Assembly (NCBI RefSeq): GCF_003670115.1
Contig: NZ_QQTY01000005.1
Coordinates: 124,001-188,000 of the forward strand
DNA length: 64,000 nt
Direction: 5' to 3'
Source: Natronorubrum halophilum
GTDB lineage: Archaea; Halobacteriota; Halobacteria; Halobacteriales; Natrialbaceae
Part shown: positions 56,352 to 64,000 of the stretch, one piece after another
Layout of the letters: each line of letters starts with the position of its first letter
Position numbering within the stretch: position 1 is the first letter of the stretch
Made by a program: the position numbers and the translations under genes
Notes under the pieces: model-generated
The model's input: the letters and a program-made list of their open reading frames with translations, nothing else
What the model was told of the DNA's origin: nothing
Databases searched by the model: none

Positions 56352-57035
56352 ATGACCGCCCCACTCGCAATCGTCGGCACCGATACCGGCGTCGGCAAGA
56401 CCGTCGTCACCGCGGGGCTCACCCGCGACCTCCGCGAGCGAGGGTTCGACGCGCGGGCGATCAAACCCGCCCAGACCGGCTACCCGCCGGACGACGACGC
56501 GGAGTTCGTCGCCGACGCCTGTGACGACCCGGACGCCGCGACCTGTCCCCGGTACCTCGAGCCGACGCTCGCCCCGCGCGTCGCCGCGGTAGAAGCCGGC
56601 GAAGCGCTCTCCTACGACTCGATCCGCACGGCGTGTGCCGAAGCGATCGCCGAGACTGAGGTCCCGATCGTCGAGGGAATCGGCGGCCTCCGCGTTCCGC
56701 TGGCCGGCGACCGCGAAGTAATCGACCTCGTCGCCGACCTCGAGGCGACCGCGGTCGTCGTCACCCGATCGGGACTCGGCACGCTGAACCACACCGCGCT
56801 CTCGGTCGAAGCACTCGAGTCCCGCGGCGTCGATATCGCGGGACTCGTCTGCAACGAGTACGCGGGCGCGACGGTCGCCGAGCGGACCAACCCCGACGAA
56901 CTCGAGCGCATGACCGGCTACGACGTCGAGACGGTGCCGCCGCTCGAGGGCGAGACGCCGCGCGCGCTGGCTGCCGGCGTGACGGCCGCGCTCTCGGCTT
57001 CGTTTTTGGACCGACTCGTACCGGAAGAACGCTGA
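56352..57035 (+). CDS. bioD: Dethiobiotin synthetase
   Basis: The 227-aa protein carboxylates DAPA to dethiobiotin. The P-loop is GTDTGVGKT (9-17). The substrate region is KPAQTGYPPDDDAEFV, and the biotin-ring-forming segment is VEGIGGLRVPL. The ATG at 56352 lies 7 bp after the bioF stop, so both are probably in one transcript. It completes bioB-bioF-bioD. Confidence 0.95.
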   Translation: MTAPLAIVGTDTGVGKTVVTAGLTRDLRERGFDARAIKPAQTGYPPDDDAEFVADACDDPDAATCPRYLEPTLAPRVAAVEAGEALSYDSIRTACAEAIAETEVPIVEGIGGLRVPLAGDREVIDLVADLEATAVVVTRSGLGTLNHTALSVEALESRGVDIAGLVCNEYAGATVAERTNPDELERMTGYDVETVPPLEGETPRALAAGVTAALSASFLDRLVPEER

Positions 57036-57058
57036 CGGAGTACGGTGGAGGTCACGGA

Positions 57059-57259
57059 TCAGTCGGCCGACGGCATCGGTCGGTCCTCGTCGGAGACCGC
57101 CCGATCACTATCGGCGGAGGTGTCGGCGATGTCGCAATGTGCCTCGACCAGGTGTGTCACGATCTCCGACTTTCGATGTTTGACCTCGAGGTGAACGCGA
57201 AGCGCCGCTCGTTCGTCGTGCGTCTCGGTACAGAGGGGGCAGCGATGGGAATTGCTCAT
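57059..57259 (-). CDS. 66-aa C2H2-type zinc-finger protein
   Basis: The protein starts MSNSHRCPLCTETHDERAAL and has Cys7, Cys10, His23 and His28 (in RVHLEVKHRKSE), giving a C-x2-C-x12-H-x4-H finger. Further His residues follow in VTHLVEAHCD. An acidic tail ends it. Haloarchaeal proteins of this type are small regulators or nucleic-acid binders, and no target is evident. The ATG at 57259 is used rather than 57271, which adds a non-conserved MTGR. Confidence 0.75.
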   Translation of the reverse strand: MSNSHRCPLCTETHDERAALRVHLEVKHRKSEIVTHLVEAHCDIADTSADSDRAVSDEDRPMPSAD

Positions 57260-57386
57260 TCGACCGGTCACCGGTGTCTACTGTCGACGGTATCCGAAAT
57301 AATAGTGTTGGTCGTTTCACACGTGGCCAGTCTGGAGTAATGGAGTGTCTCGAGCGACACGACGAGTCGCCGGCGACTGATCACGC

Positions 57387-58904
57387 TCACATGAAGTCGC
57401 TCAGTCCCGACTGCCCGTCGTCCGATTCGTCGGCGTCGGTCGTCGAGTCCGATTCGGACGGCGTCCCGTCCTCCGCTGCCCCGGTCGCCGCGGTGAGCGT
57501 CTCCTGCCCGTCCGCGTCGTCGCTCGTCTCATCGCTCGAGTCCGCGTCGGTGTCGCCGTTGCCGGTCGGATCGTCATCGGCGCCCGAGTCGCCGGCGTCG
57601 AAGAAGGCCGAACCCGAGTGTTCGACCGTTTCCGCCTCGAGCAGTTCCTCGGCGTTCGCGACGATCGACTGGACCTTGTTGGTGTCTTTGCCGCTGCCGG
57701 TGACGAAGGAGACGTCGCCCTCGTCGAGTTCGTAGACGGCGGCCATTCGGACGGTGAGGTCGCGGTTCTTGCAGTGGTAGGTCATGGCAGAGAGGAACGG
57801 TAAGATCTCCCGGCGGGCGGTCGCGACGCTCGTTCCCTCGCGCTCGGCGATCCGTTCCGCGATGCCGTCTCGAGTGTTCCGAGTGCCTTTCGTGCGGCCG
57901 AGTTTGGACCAGTAACTCGGCGGCCCGTAGCGCGTCCAGCCGCCCTTCGGCTCGCGGCGGGAGGCGGCGACGCCGGCGGTCATGTTGTCCGTCGCGTACC
58001 GCCAGTAGGAGTAGTTCTGCGTGGCGCGCACCCGGCCGAGCCAGCGGTCGGCGTTCGAGAGGTACTCGTAGGCGTCGGCCAGCTCCGCCCCCTCGTAATC
58101 CTTCGGGACGTTGTCCTCGATCCAGTTGAGCATCTCGTCGGGGTTCTCGTCGACGTCGTAGGAGGCTCGCAGCGCCCCTTCGGCGTCCTCCTCCTTGATC
58201 AGCGCGTCGAGGAAGTCGAAGATCCCCTCGGTGGTGTCTCGTTCGCCCGTGACGACGTCCTCGACGGTCAGCCGTTCGGCCTCCTCGGCGACCGCCTGCA
58301 GGTCGTTGACCGCCGAGCGCAGGTCGCCGCTCGTGCTCTCGGCGATCTTCTCGAGCGCGTCCTCCTCGAACTCGACCCCCTCGCGCCGGCAGATGTCCCG
58401 TAGCACGGGAACGATGGAACGCTTCGAGACGTCCCGAAACTCGATCGTCTCACAGGAGTTGCGCAGGGACTGGCTCATGTCGTAGAACTCGTTGGCCACG
58501 AGGACGATCGGTTGATTGGCGTTTTTGACGACTCGAGTCACCTCCCGCGAGCCGCCGTAGTCGGCGTTGCCGTGGAAGTTGTCGGCCTCGTCCAGAATCA
58601 CGAGTCGGCGGCCGGCCCCGCCCGCGGTCAGCGTGCCGCTCTTTGCAGCTTCGCCGGCGATGCGCTCGATCACGTCGGCCCCGCGGCTGTCGCTGGCGTT
58701 GAGTTCCATCACGGGCCAGCCCATGTCGTTGGCCAGCGCGTGGGCGGCGGAGGTCTTGCCGACGCCAGGGCTGCCGTGGACGATCACCGCCTTTCGGTGG
58801 TCGTCCCAGGTCTCCGCCCACTCCTCGAGGCTGTCGCGGGCCTTGTTGTTCCCTCGCACCTCCGACAGCGTCGTCGGGCGGTACGTCTCGGTCCAGTCGC
58901 TCAT
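57387..58904 (-). CDS. rfcL: Replication factor C large subunit (clamp loader)
   Basis: The 505-aa AAA+ protein has Walker A GSPGVGKTS (44-52), Walker B DEAD (105-108), sensor motifs in IEFRDVSKRSIVPVLRDI, and a long C-terminal domain. With the small subunit it loads PCNA at primer ends. The last residues GQSGLSDFM form a PCNA-interacting peptide behind a roughly 60-residue acidic low-complexity tail. It is divergent from the lipoprotein gene at 59194. Confidence 0.96.
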   Translation of the reverse strand: MSDWTETYRPTTLSEVRGNNKARDSLEEWAETWDDHRKAVIVHGSPGVGKTSAAHALANDMGWPVMELNASDSRGADVIERIAGEAAKSGTLTAGGAGRRLVILDEADNFHGNADYGGSREVTRVVKNANQPIVLVANEFYDMSQSLRNSCETIEFRDVSKRSIVPVLRDICRREGVEFEEDALEKIAESTSGDLRSAVNDLQAVAEEAERLTVEDVVTGERDTTEGIFDFLDALIKEEDAEGALRASYDVDENPDEMLNWIEDNVPKDYEGAELADAYEYLSNADRWLGRVRATQNYSYWRYATDNMTAGVAASRREPKGGWTRYGPPSYWSKLGRTKGTRNTRDGIAERIAEREGTSVATARREILPFLSAMTYHCKNRDLTVRMAAVYELDEGDVSFVTGSGKDTNKVQSIVANAEELLEAETVEHSGSAFFDAGDSGADDDPTGNGDTDADSSDETSDDADGQETLTAATGAAEDGTPSESDSTTDADESDDGQSGLSDFM

Positions 58905-59193
58905 TGTACAGTGGTTGGGGTGAGTCGCGTTTAGTGGTTGCGGAGCGTCACTCCTCGCCGACCGTCTTCAAGTCGAGACGGGATGTAACGTCCGCGTACG
59001 CGTCGTCGCTCGAGACGATGGTATCGCCGTTCGACGTGTTCGACGGGCAGTCGTATACACAATTCATCGCTACTGGAGATTCGATACGGACCGATAGACG
59101 CGGATAGCAACCAGTTAGATACGCGATGATGAGTGTAATCAGATGTGATGGTTTTGATAGGTATTGATGTAGGTCGACGGCAATAGATCGGCT

Positions 59194-60126
59194 ATGGAAC
59201 GGCGAACGTTTATCGCGACTACGGGAACAGGGGTCGGTATCGGAGTTGCTGGTTGTCTGAACGCCGAGGATACCACTACCCCAGAGAAGGAGACGACGGA
59301 CCTCGAGGACGACTCATCCGAACCGACGGCGGCCGAGACGAACGAGAGCGGTGGAGACGACGGGGAGTCGAACGCGGAGACCGACGACACCGGCGAAGAT
59401 GACGATGGAAACGGCGGTGACCCCGGAGAAGGCGTGACGTTCGACTCCTGCGAGCGAGCGACGGTCAGCGGAACCTTCGAGGACGGAGAGATCGCCTACG
59501 CGAGCACCGGGTTCTACGATCAGGCGGGATTTGGCAATACGATCATCGAAGACGGCATCACCATCGGCGAGGACGTCGCGCCGTTTACCGGAACCATCGT
59601 CTTCGAACTCTCGGACGAACAGACCGTTTCCGAACGCGTGGACGGAGTGACCATTAGCGTTCCCGACTACGGGGAGTACGGCACGGTCATCACCGGGCTG
59701 ACGACCGATCGAGAGGACTACATGGTCGCAGGCATCACCCACGCAAACCCCCACGCGGAGGCGTGTCTCGAGGAGATCGAGTCCGAGTGGGAGGACGAGA
59801 CGAACGGCGGGAACGGCGATCCGGCGCCCGCGACCTTCGAGGTCGCGTCAATGGCGACGAACTCCCCGGTCGGCGGCGGGGAGGTGCTCGAGGTGTCGGC
59901 GACGATCGAAAACGTCGGCGACGAGTCCGGAACGACCGACGTCGACCTCGTGGTCGGCCACGATCCGGCCATCGAAGACAGTCGGATGCTCACCCTCGAG
60001 CCGGGCGAATCGGCCGATATCGTCCTCGAGTTTCAGGCGGGCGAACCCGCAGGCGACACCGAAGAGTTCCCCGTTCGCGTCGATACGGGCGCACACGAGG
60101 CCATCGAAACGGTCGTCGTCCAGTAG
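59194..60126 (+). CDS. Lipoprotein with CARDB-like domain
   Basis: The 310-aa protein has the signal MERRTFIATTGTGVGIGVAGC with a lipobox Cys at residue 21. The opening RR-x-F pattern suggests Tat export. An acidic Thr/Asp/Glu/Gly linker spans about 25-82. A small globular domain follows (about 83-205). The C-terminal domain (about 212-310) resembles CARDB beta-sandwiches (GEVLEVSATIENVGDESGT, LEPGESADIVLEFQ). It is probably a surface-exposed binding protein. A sole Cys pair in the middle domain (DSCERA, EACLEE) may form a disulfide. Confidence 0.8.
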   Translation: MERRTFIATTGTGVGIGVAGCLNAEDTTTPEKETTDLEDDSSEPTAAETNESGGDDGESNAETDDTGEDDDGNGGDPGEGVTFDSCERATVSGTFEDGEIAYASTGFYDQAGFGNTIIEDGITIGEDVAPFTGTIVFELSDEQTVSERVDGVTISVPDYGEYGTVITGLTTDREDYMVAGITHANPHAEACLEEIESEWEDETNGGNGDPAPATFEVASMATNSPVGGGEVLEVSATIENVGDESGTTDVDLVVGHDPAIEDSRMLTLEPGESADIVLEFQAGEPAGDTEEFPVRVDTGAHEAIETVVVQ

Positions 60127-60249
60127 GGTAACGGGCGGCGGCTACTGGTGTTCACGCGGACGGCTGCAGATGCCGATGTGTAGAAAAACGGGACGGAAAC
60201 CGAGGTTCAACAGCGGTGGCGCTAACTATCGAGACGAACAACTACCGGT

Positions 60250-60999
60250 ATGAACGTCGCAATCGTCACCGTCGGCGACGAGCTACTGGCCGGCTCGACG
60301 ACGAACACGAACGCCTCGTGGTTGGCGGCGCGAATCGACGATCGAGGAAGCACCGTCGTGCGAATCCTGACGATTCCCGACGACCGCGAGCTCATCGCCG
60401 ACTACGTGTCGCGCTGGGCCGACGAGTTCGACGCCGTCATCGTCACCGGCGGCATCGGCGGCACTCCCGACGACATTACCGTCGAAGCCGTCGCCGACGG
60501 GCTCGAGCGCGACCTCGTCGTCCACGAACGGATCAGAGACGAACTGCTCGAGAAGGCGACGGCCTTCCGCGAGGACAATCCGGATCTGGTCGACGAGTAC
60601 GAACTGAACCTCGATATCGACGCCGCGGCGTCGATCCCCGAGGGCGCGACGCCGATCGTCACCGATGCGGGATGGGCACCGGGCTGTATCGTCGACAACG
60701 TCTACGTCTTCGCCGGCATCCCCGACGAAATGCAGGCCATGTTCGAGGCGGTAGCCGGCGAGTTCGAGGGCGACGCCGTCGCGCGGACGCTCTTCACGCC
60801 GGCTCCCGAGGGGGCGCTCCACGACGCGCTCGAGGGGGTCACCGAGGCGTTCGACGTCGCCGTCGGCAGCTATCCGCGCAGCGAGGGGCGTCCGGGTCGC
60901 ATCCGCGTTCGAGGAACGAACGAAGCGGTCGTCGAGGACGCGATGGCGTGGCTCCGGGCGCGGATCGAGACGACCGAGCCGCCGGCGGCCGACGATTGA
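60250..60999 (+). CDS. CinA/MoaB-like (molybdopterin-binding fold) protein
   Basis: The 249-aa protein starts MNVAIVTVGDELLAGSTTNT and has VIVTGGIGGTPDDITVEAV, both hallmarks of the MoCF/CinA nucleotide-binding fold. Archaeal proteins of this length with a short C-terminal region are annotated as CinA-like or molybdopterin-binding. They may act in molybdenum cofactor metabolism or as nucleotide-sugar/ADP-ribose hydrolases. No moa, moe or nicotinamide gene is adjacent, so the role is open. Confidence 0.85.
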   Translation: MNVAIVTVGDELLAGSTTNTNASWLAARIDDRGSTVVRILTIPDDRELIADYVSRWADEFDAVIVTGGIGGTPDDITVEAVADGLERDLVVHERIRDELLEKATAFREDNPDLVDEYELNLDIDAAASIPEGATPIVTDAGWAPGCIVDNVYVFAGIPDEMQAMFEAVAGEFEGDAVARTLFTPAPEGALHDALEGVTEAFDVAVGSYPRSEGRPGRIRVRGTNEAVVEDAMAWLRARIETTEPPAADD

Positions 61000-61109
61000 T
61001 CGCGAGGTGGAGTCGCCCCGCGGTCTCTCGGGCGGCACGCGCACCGACGAAACGGGTTTCCCTCGAGACGAACAAGCGGGTACCGATGGCGGACGGCGAA
61101 TGGGCGTCG

Positions 61110-61775
61110 CTATTCACGATCGTCCGACCCGTTCCGGCGGTCCTCGACGATCCGGAACGCGACCGTAACGAAACTGGCGACGACGAGGACGAGTTGCTCG
61201 CCGGTTTCCGCGACCGGGAAGGACCGTTCGGCATCCGACGACGGCTCACCCGGTGTCGGGTTGAATCCGGTCGAGTAGTAGGTGTCTTCCGTCGTGCCGA
61301 GCGTGGTCGGCTCGCTAATCGCCCCGGTCGCGCTATCGAATTCGACGAACGTCTGGACGACGCCGCGCTGGTTCGAAACGATCAGTTTCCCCGAGAGATC
61401 GTAGAATCGATCCTGCAGCGGCCAGAGGAGGTTCGCGCCGCTGTAGAAGGCGTCCAACAGCACGTGTGCGAACAACATCGTAACGAGGGTCACCCAGATA
61501 ACCCGGTAGCCGTAGGCGTCCCACCGCTCGAGGACGAACGAGGAATCGCGACGGGTGGCGTCCCAGAGGAGGAACGCGGCGGGGACGAGAACGATCCAGA
61601 GATTGTGAAACAGCGCCCGGTGAGCCCCAGGCGCGTAGAGCCCGACCAGCGTATCGAGATCGAGACAGGCGGTGGCGAACATGACGGCGAGGATCGCCTT
61701 CGCGTCGAAGCGATCACCGAGCAGTGCCGTCCCCAGTAATCCGGCGAGGGCGACGTGGACGGCGACCGAAGGCAT
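61110..61775 (-). CDS. Membrane metal-dependent hydrolase-like protein (YdjM type)
   Basis: The 221-aa protein starts MPSVAVHVALAGLLGTALLG and has about four hydrophobic segments plus ACLDLDTLVGLYAPGAHRALFHN and FAHVLLDAF, the Asp/His pattern of the family's putative metal site. A soluble region follows, and a final helix (LVLVVASFVTVAFRI) is near the end. The start at 61775 is preferred to 61790. It is the third protein of this broad type in the window. Confidence 0.75.
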   Translation of the reverse strand: MPSVAVHVALAGLLGTALLGDRFDAKAILAVMFATACLDLDTLVGLYAPGAHRALFHNLWIVLVPAAFLLWDATRRDSSFVLERWDAYGYRVIWVTLVTMLFAHVLLDAFYSGANLLWPLQDRFYDLSGKLIVSNQRGVVQTFVEFDSATGAISEPTTLGTTEDTYYSTGFNPTPGEPSSDAERSFPVAETGEQLVLVVASFVTVAFRIVEDRRNGSDDRE

Positions 61776-61914
61776 ACCACGGCTTGCCACAGTGCGGCGC
61801 TTCAGTCTTTGGCTCGGTCTCGGCCAGAGAGACAGCTATCTGATAATTTCGATGACAGTCGTCGCAACGAACCGTCTTCAGTAGCTACTTGAGTCGACCA
61901 GCCGACCCTCGCAT

Positions 61915-62625
61915 ATGGTCGGACGTGGGCCGAAACGGGAACTCGCAGAGAAAATTGCCGGAGAGATCACGCTGAGTGACGATCCCGGTGCGACGCTGCG
62001 AAAGTGGCGCACCGACTTCGATATCTCGCAGACGGATCTCGCCGTGGAGCTAGAGATTTCGTCGTCGGTGATCTCCGATTACGAGAGCGGACGACGGGAG
62101 AGCCCCGGTATCGGCGTCGTCCGTCGGCTCGTGACGGGACTCCTTTCGATCGACGAACGACGGGGCGGCGACCGAATCCGACAATACGGTCGAGTGCTCT
62201 CGGCCGGGTTCGACAGCGACGTCGTCTACGACCTTCGGGAGTACGCGAGTTCGATTCCGCTCGAGCAACTCCACCGCGAGTTCGACGCGACCGAGATCGC
62301 CGGGAGCACCACCGAACTCATCAGCGGCCACACGGTCATCGACAGTATCGAGGCGATCACTCGCCTCTCGAGCGAGGAGTTCTTCCGGCTGTACGGACAG
62401 AGCACGAACCGCGTCCTCGTCTTCACCAACGTCACTCGCGGCGAGGGCGTCGGGATCGCGCTCCGCGTCCTCAATCCGACGCCGAACGCCGTGATCCTCC
62501 ACGGGCTCGAGGAAGACGAACTGTGGGAACACGCGGCGGAACTCGCACGCATCGATAGTTATTCGCTCGCGGTCACGTCAGCACCGCTCGAGGACGTCCT
62601 CGACTATCTCGGATCGCTCGAGTGA
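61915..62625 (+). CDS. XRE-type HTH regulator (haloarchaeal COG1709-like)
   Basis: The 236-aa protein has an N-terminal Xre helix-turn-helix (about 25-80: TLRKWRTDFDISQTDLAVEL, SSSVISDYESGRRESPGIG). The C-terminal domain of about 130 residues includes LTNVTRGEG-like strands (VLVFTNVTRGEGVGIALRVL) and a hydrophobic DYLGSLE end. The family is widespread in euryarchaea, but its ligand is unknown. It appears to be transcribed together with the 58-aa ORF that follows after 24 bp. Confidence 0.85.
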   Translation: MVGRGPKRELAEKIAGEITLSDDPGATLRKWRTDFDISQTDLAVELEISSSVISDYESGRRESPGIGVVRRLVTGLLSIDERRGGDRIRQYGRVLSAGFDSDVVYDLREYASSIPLEQLHREFDATEIAGSTTELISGHTVIDSIEAITRLSSEEFFRLYGQSTNRVLVFTNVTRGEGVGIALRVLNPTPNAVILHGLEEDELWEHAAELARIDSYSLAVTSAPLEDVLDYLGSLE

Positions 62626-62649
62626 CACGGGACGGAGGGACGACGGCAA

Positions 62650-62826
62650 ATGCTCGATAGAACGGAACGGGCGACGGTCGCGCTAACGACGGTCTACGTT
62701 CTCACGCTTGCGATTACGGTTTGTCTCGGGAACCCGGCGGTGTGGGTCGCTTGGGGTGCCCTCATGGTTCTTCTCTCGGGAAGCGCACTCCTGCTGGCGA
62801 ACCGGGAGCGGGTCTCGGATCGGTAG
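62650..62826 (+). CDS. 58-aa two-helix membrane protein
   Basis: The ORF starts MLDRTERATVALTTVYVLTL and contains two hydrophobic helices (TTVYVLTLAITVCLG and VWVAWGALMVLLSGSALLLA). It ends NRERVSDR. It follows the XRE-type regulator by 24 bp on the same strand. It is a plausible small membrane protein of unknown function, and it could be a partner or a target of the regulator. Confidence 0.6.
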   Translation: MLDRTERATVALTTVYVLTLAITVCLGNPAVWVAWGALMVLLSGSALLLANRERVSDR

Positions 62827-62887
62827 CGACGGAGTCGCCGCTCCACAACGGTGCGCTCGAGCGAGAACGGTGAACGGTTCGGACCGC

Positions 62888-63271
62888 TCAGGCGATCTGG
62901 TCTTCGTACTCCTCGGCGCTCAACAGGGCCTCGAGTTCGCTCGTGTCGTCGGCCGCGATCTCGAGCATCCAGCCCTCGCCGAAGGGCTCCTGGTTGACGA
63001 GTTCGGGGGCGTCGAACAGCGCCTCGTTGACCGCTGTGACCTCGCCGCTGACGGGCGCGTAGAGGTCGGAAACGGCCTTGATCGATTCGATAACGCCGAA
63101 CTCCTCCGATCGGGTGACCGCATCGCCCTCTCCGGGGAGTTCGACGAAGACCACGTCGCCGAGTTCGTCCTGCGCGAAGTCGGAGATACCGACCCGCACG
63201 GTGCCGTCGTTCTCGAGCGCCCACTCGTGTGATTCCTGGTACCGTCTGTCGTCGGGAATGTCGAAGCTCAT
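62888..63271 (-). CDS. gcvH: Glycine cleavage system H protein (lipoyl carrier)
   Basis: The 127-aa protein starts [20 protein letters not shown] and carries the lipoyl-lysine site Lys65 in [19 protein letters not shown]. It shuttles the aminomethyl group between GcvP and GcvT. Its start codon overlaps the gcvT stop by one base (TAATG), so the two are translationally coupled. Confidence 0.96.
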   Translation of the reverse strand: MSFDIPDDRRYQESHEWALENDGTVRVGISDFAQDELGDVVFVELPGEGDAVTRSEEFGVIESIKAVSDLYAPVSGEVTAVNEALFDAPELVNQEPFGEGWMLEIAADDTSELEALLSAEEYEDQIA

Positions 63272-64000
63272 TATACTGTATCGATGAAGGGTGTCGTTTC
63301 AACTCTTGCCTTTTTGGACTGCCCGCGGACGATGATCTGGAGCGTCGTCCCCGGCTCCGCGTACTCGATCGGGACGTAGCCGAGTCCGATCGGCTTCTCG
63401 AGGGAGGGACTCATCGTGCCGCTGGTCACGGTGCCGACGACTCGGCTATCCGTGTTCGTGATGTCGTATCCGTGTCGCGGGATGCCGCGGTCGATCAACT
63501 GGAAGCCGACCAGTTCCTCCTCGATCCCCGCCTCGTTCACTCGCTCGAGGGCATCCCGGCCGACGAACTCGGTCTCGAGGTCGACGGTGAAGCCGATTCC
63601 GGCCTCGTAGGGCGTTCGCGGATCGGACTCGTGGTCGAAGTCCTGGCCGGCGAGCAGGAAGCCGGCCTCGATTCGCAGCGTGTCCCGCGCGCCGAGCCCG
63701 CAGGGCTGGCACTCAAACAGCGACCAGATGCGTTCGGCCTCCGGCCACGGTACGATCAGTTCGAAACCGTCCTCGCCGGTGTACCCCGTCCGAGCGGTCC
63801 AGCAGGTCACGTCGTCGATGGTCGCGTCTCGGGCTTCGAACCGGTCCAGTTCGTCGACGGGTTCGTCGGCGAGGGTCGCGACGAGTTCGGCCGCCTTCGG
63901 CCCCTGCACCGCGAACATGGCGTACTCGTCGGTCCGGTTGTCGACGGTGGCCTCGAGGTCCCACTCGTTCCGGTAGCCGATCCACCGCTCGTGGGTGGCC
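63271..64000 (-). CDS. gcvT: Glycine cleavage system T protein (aminomethyltransferase), 5' end outside window
   Basis: The frame is open from the window edge to the TAA at 63271-63273, giving the C-terminal roughly 242 residues. Conserved segments are [45 protein letters not shown], and the C-terminal barrel ([20 protein letters not shown]). It transfers the methylene of glycine to tetrahydrofolate. It is upstream of gcvH in the same operon. Confidence 0.95.
   Translation of the reverse strand, partial: ATHERWIGYRNEWDLEATVDNRTDEYAMFAVQGPKAAELVATLADEPVDELDRFEARDATIDDVTCWTARTGYTGEDGFELIVPWPEAERIWSLFECQPCGLGARDTLRIEAGFLLAGQDFDHESDPRTPYEAGIGFTVDLETEFVGRDALERVNEAGIEEELVGFQLIDRGIPRHGYDITNTDSRVVGTVTSGTMSPSLEKPIGLGYVPIEYAEPGTTLQIIVRGQSKKARVETTPFIDTV

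Noticed and set aside
1-64000. CRISPR array, insertion sequence, prophage, toxin-antitoxin or other defence island
   Set aside because: No spaced direct repeats, transposase, integrase, restriction, Cas or toxin-antitoxin genes were recognised; most genes are core haloarchaeal functions.

Overview
This window is chromosomal DNA from a haloarchaeon (class Halobacteria; gene content and style suggest Natrialbales such as Natrinema or Haloterrigena, but I cannot fix the genus). The signs are high GC, very acidic proteins, many CTC-GAG codon pairs, leaderless-looking genes with TATA boxes about 27 nt before the start codon, Tat/lipobox lipoproteins, a PGF-CTERM surface protein, TFS, fibrillarin/NOP5, RNase J and archaeal RFC-L. 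It is mostly ordinary core genome. I found no rRNA, CRISPR array, insertion sequence, prophage or conjugation gene. There is one tRNA (Leu-CAA).

Layout. 0-3.2 kb: partial S1/OB/DHH (RecJ-like) gene and malic enzyme. 3.4-4.5 kb: JAMM protease and FAD synthase RibL, with a possible 53-aa ORF coupled to ribL. 4.6-7.9 kb: cohesin-like PGF-CTERM protein, small conserved protein, beta-propeller lipoprotein, and a 51-aa zinc-finger protein. 8.1-14.9 kb: ilvD, glycosyltransferase, GHMP-fold RFAP-synthase homologue, TFS, DUF2071 and DUF5518 proteins, dinB. 15-28 kb: membrane J-domain protein, divergent uracil-DNA glycosylase-like protein, regulators (HTH-10, NikR-like, wHTH), ctaA, degenerate M24 protein, gshA, acyl-CoA ligase, flpA-nop5, and two membrane 'metal-dependent hydrolases'. 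28-42.3 kb: SDR dehydrogenase, MscS channel, then a potassium/osmotic island of trkA, trkH, a second short trkA, an Lrp-TrkA_C fusion regulator, two tandem APC-permease/UspA fusions and another trkH. 42-48.5 kb: DUF63, IMPase-like phosphatase, RNase J, tRNA-Leu, UbiA prenyltransferase and small regulators. 48.7-57 kb: sucCD, a decayed methyltransferase, an acidic protein, then bioB-X-bioF-bioD. 57-64 kb: zinc finger, rfcL, lipoprotein, CinA/MoaB-like protein, XRE-type regulator, small membrane protein, gcvH and partial gcvT.

How the parts fit. Central metabolism is represented by malic enzyme, succinyl-CoA ligase and the glycine cleavage genes; cofactor synthesis by FAD synthase, biotin genes, gamma-glutamylcysteine synthesis and heme A; information processing by RFC-L, DinB, TFS, RNase J and the C/D-box proteins. 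The most interesting pathway is biotin: bioB, bioF and bioD are present without bioA, and a Rossmann/saccharopine-dehydrogenase-like protein fills the gap, which fits a BioU-type replacement for DAPA synthesis. The 30-42 kb island combines K+ uptake, a TrkA_C-sensing transcription factor, a mechanosensitive channel and Usp-fused permeases. Its short trkA has no stop codon near its expected end.
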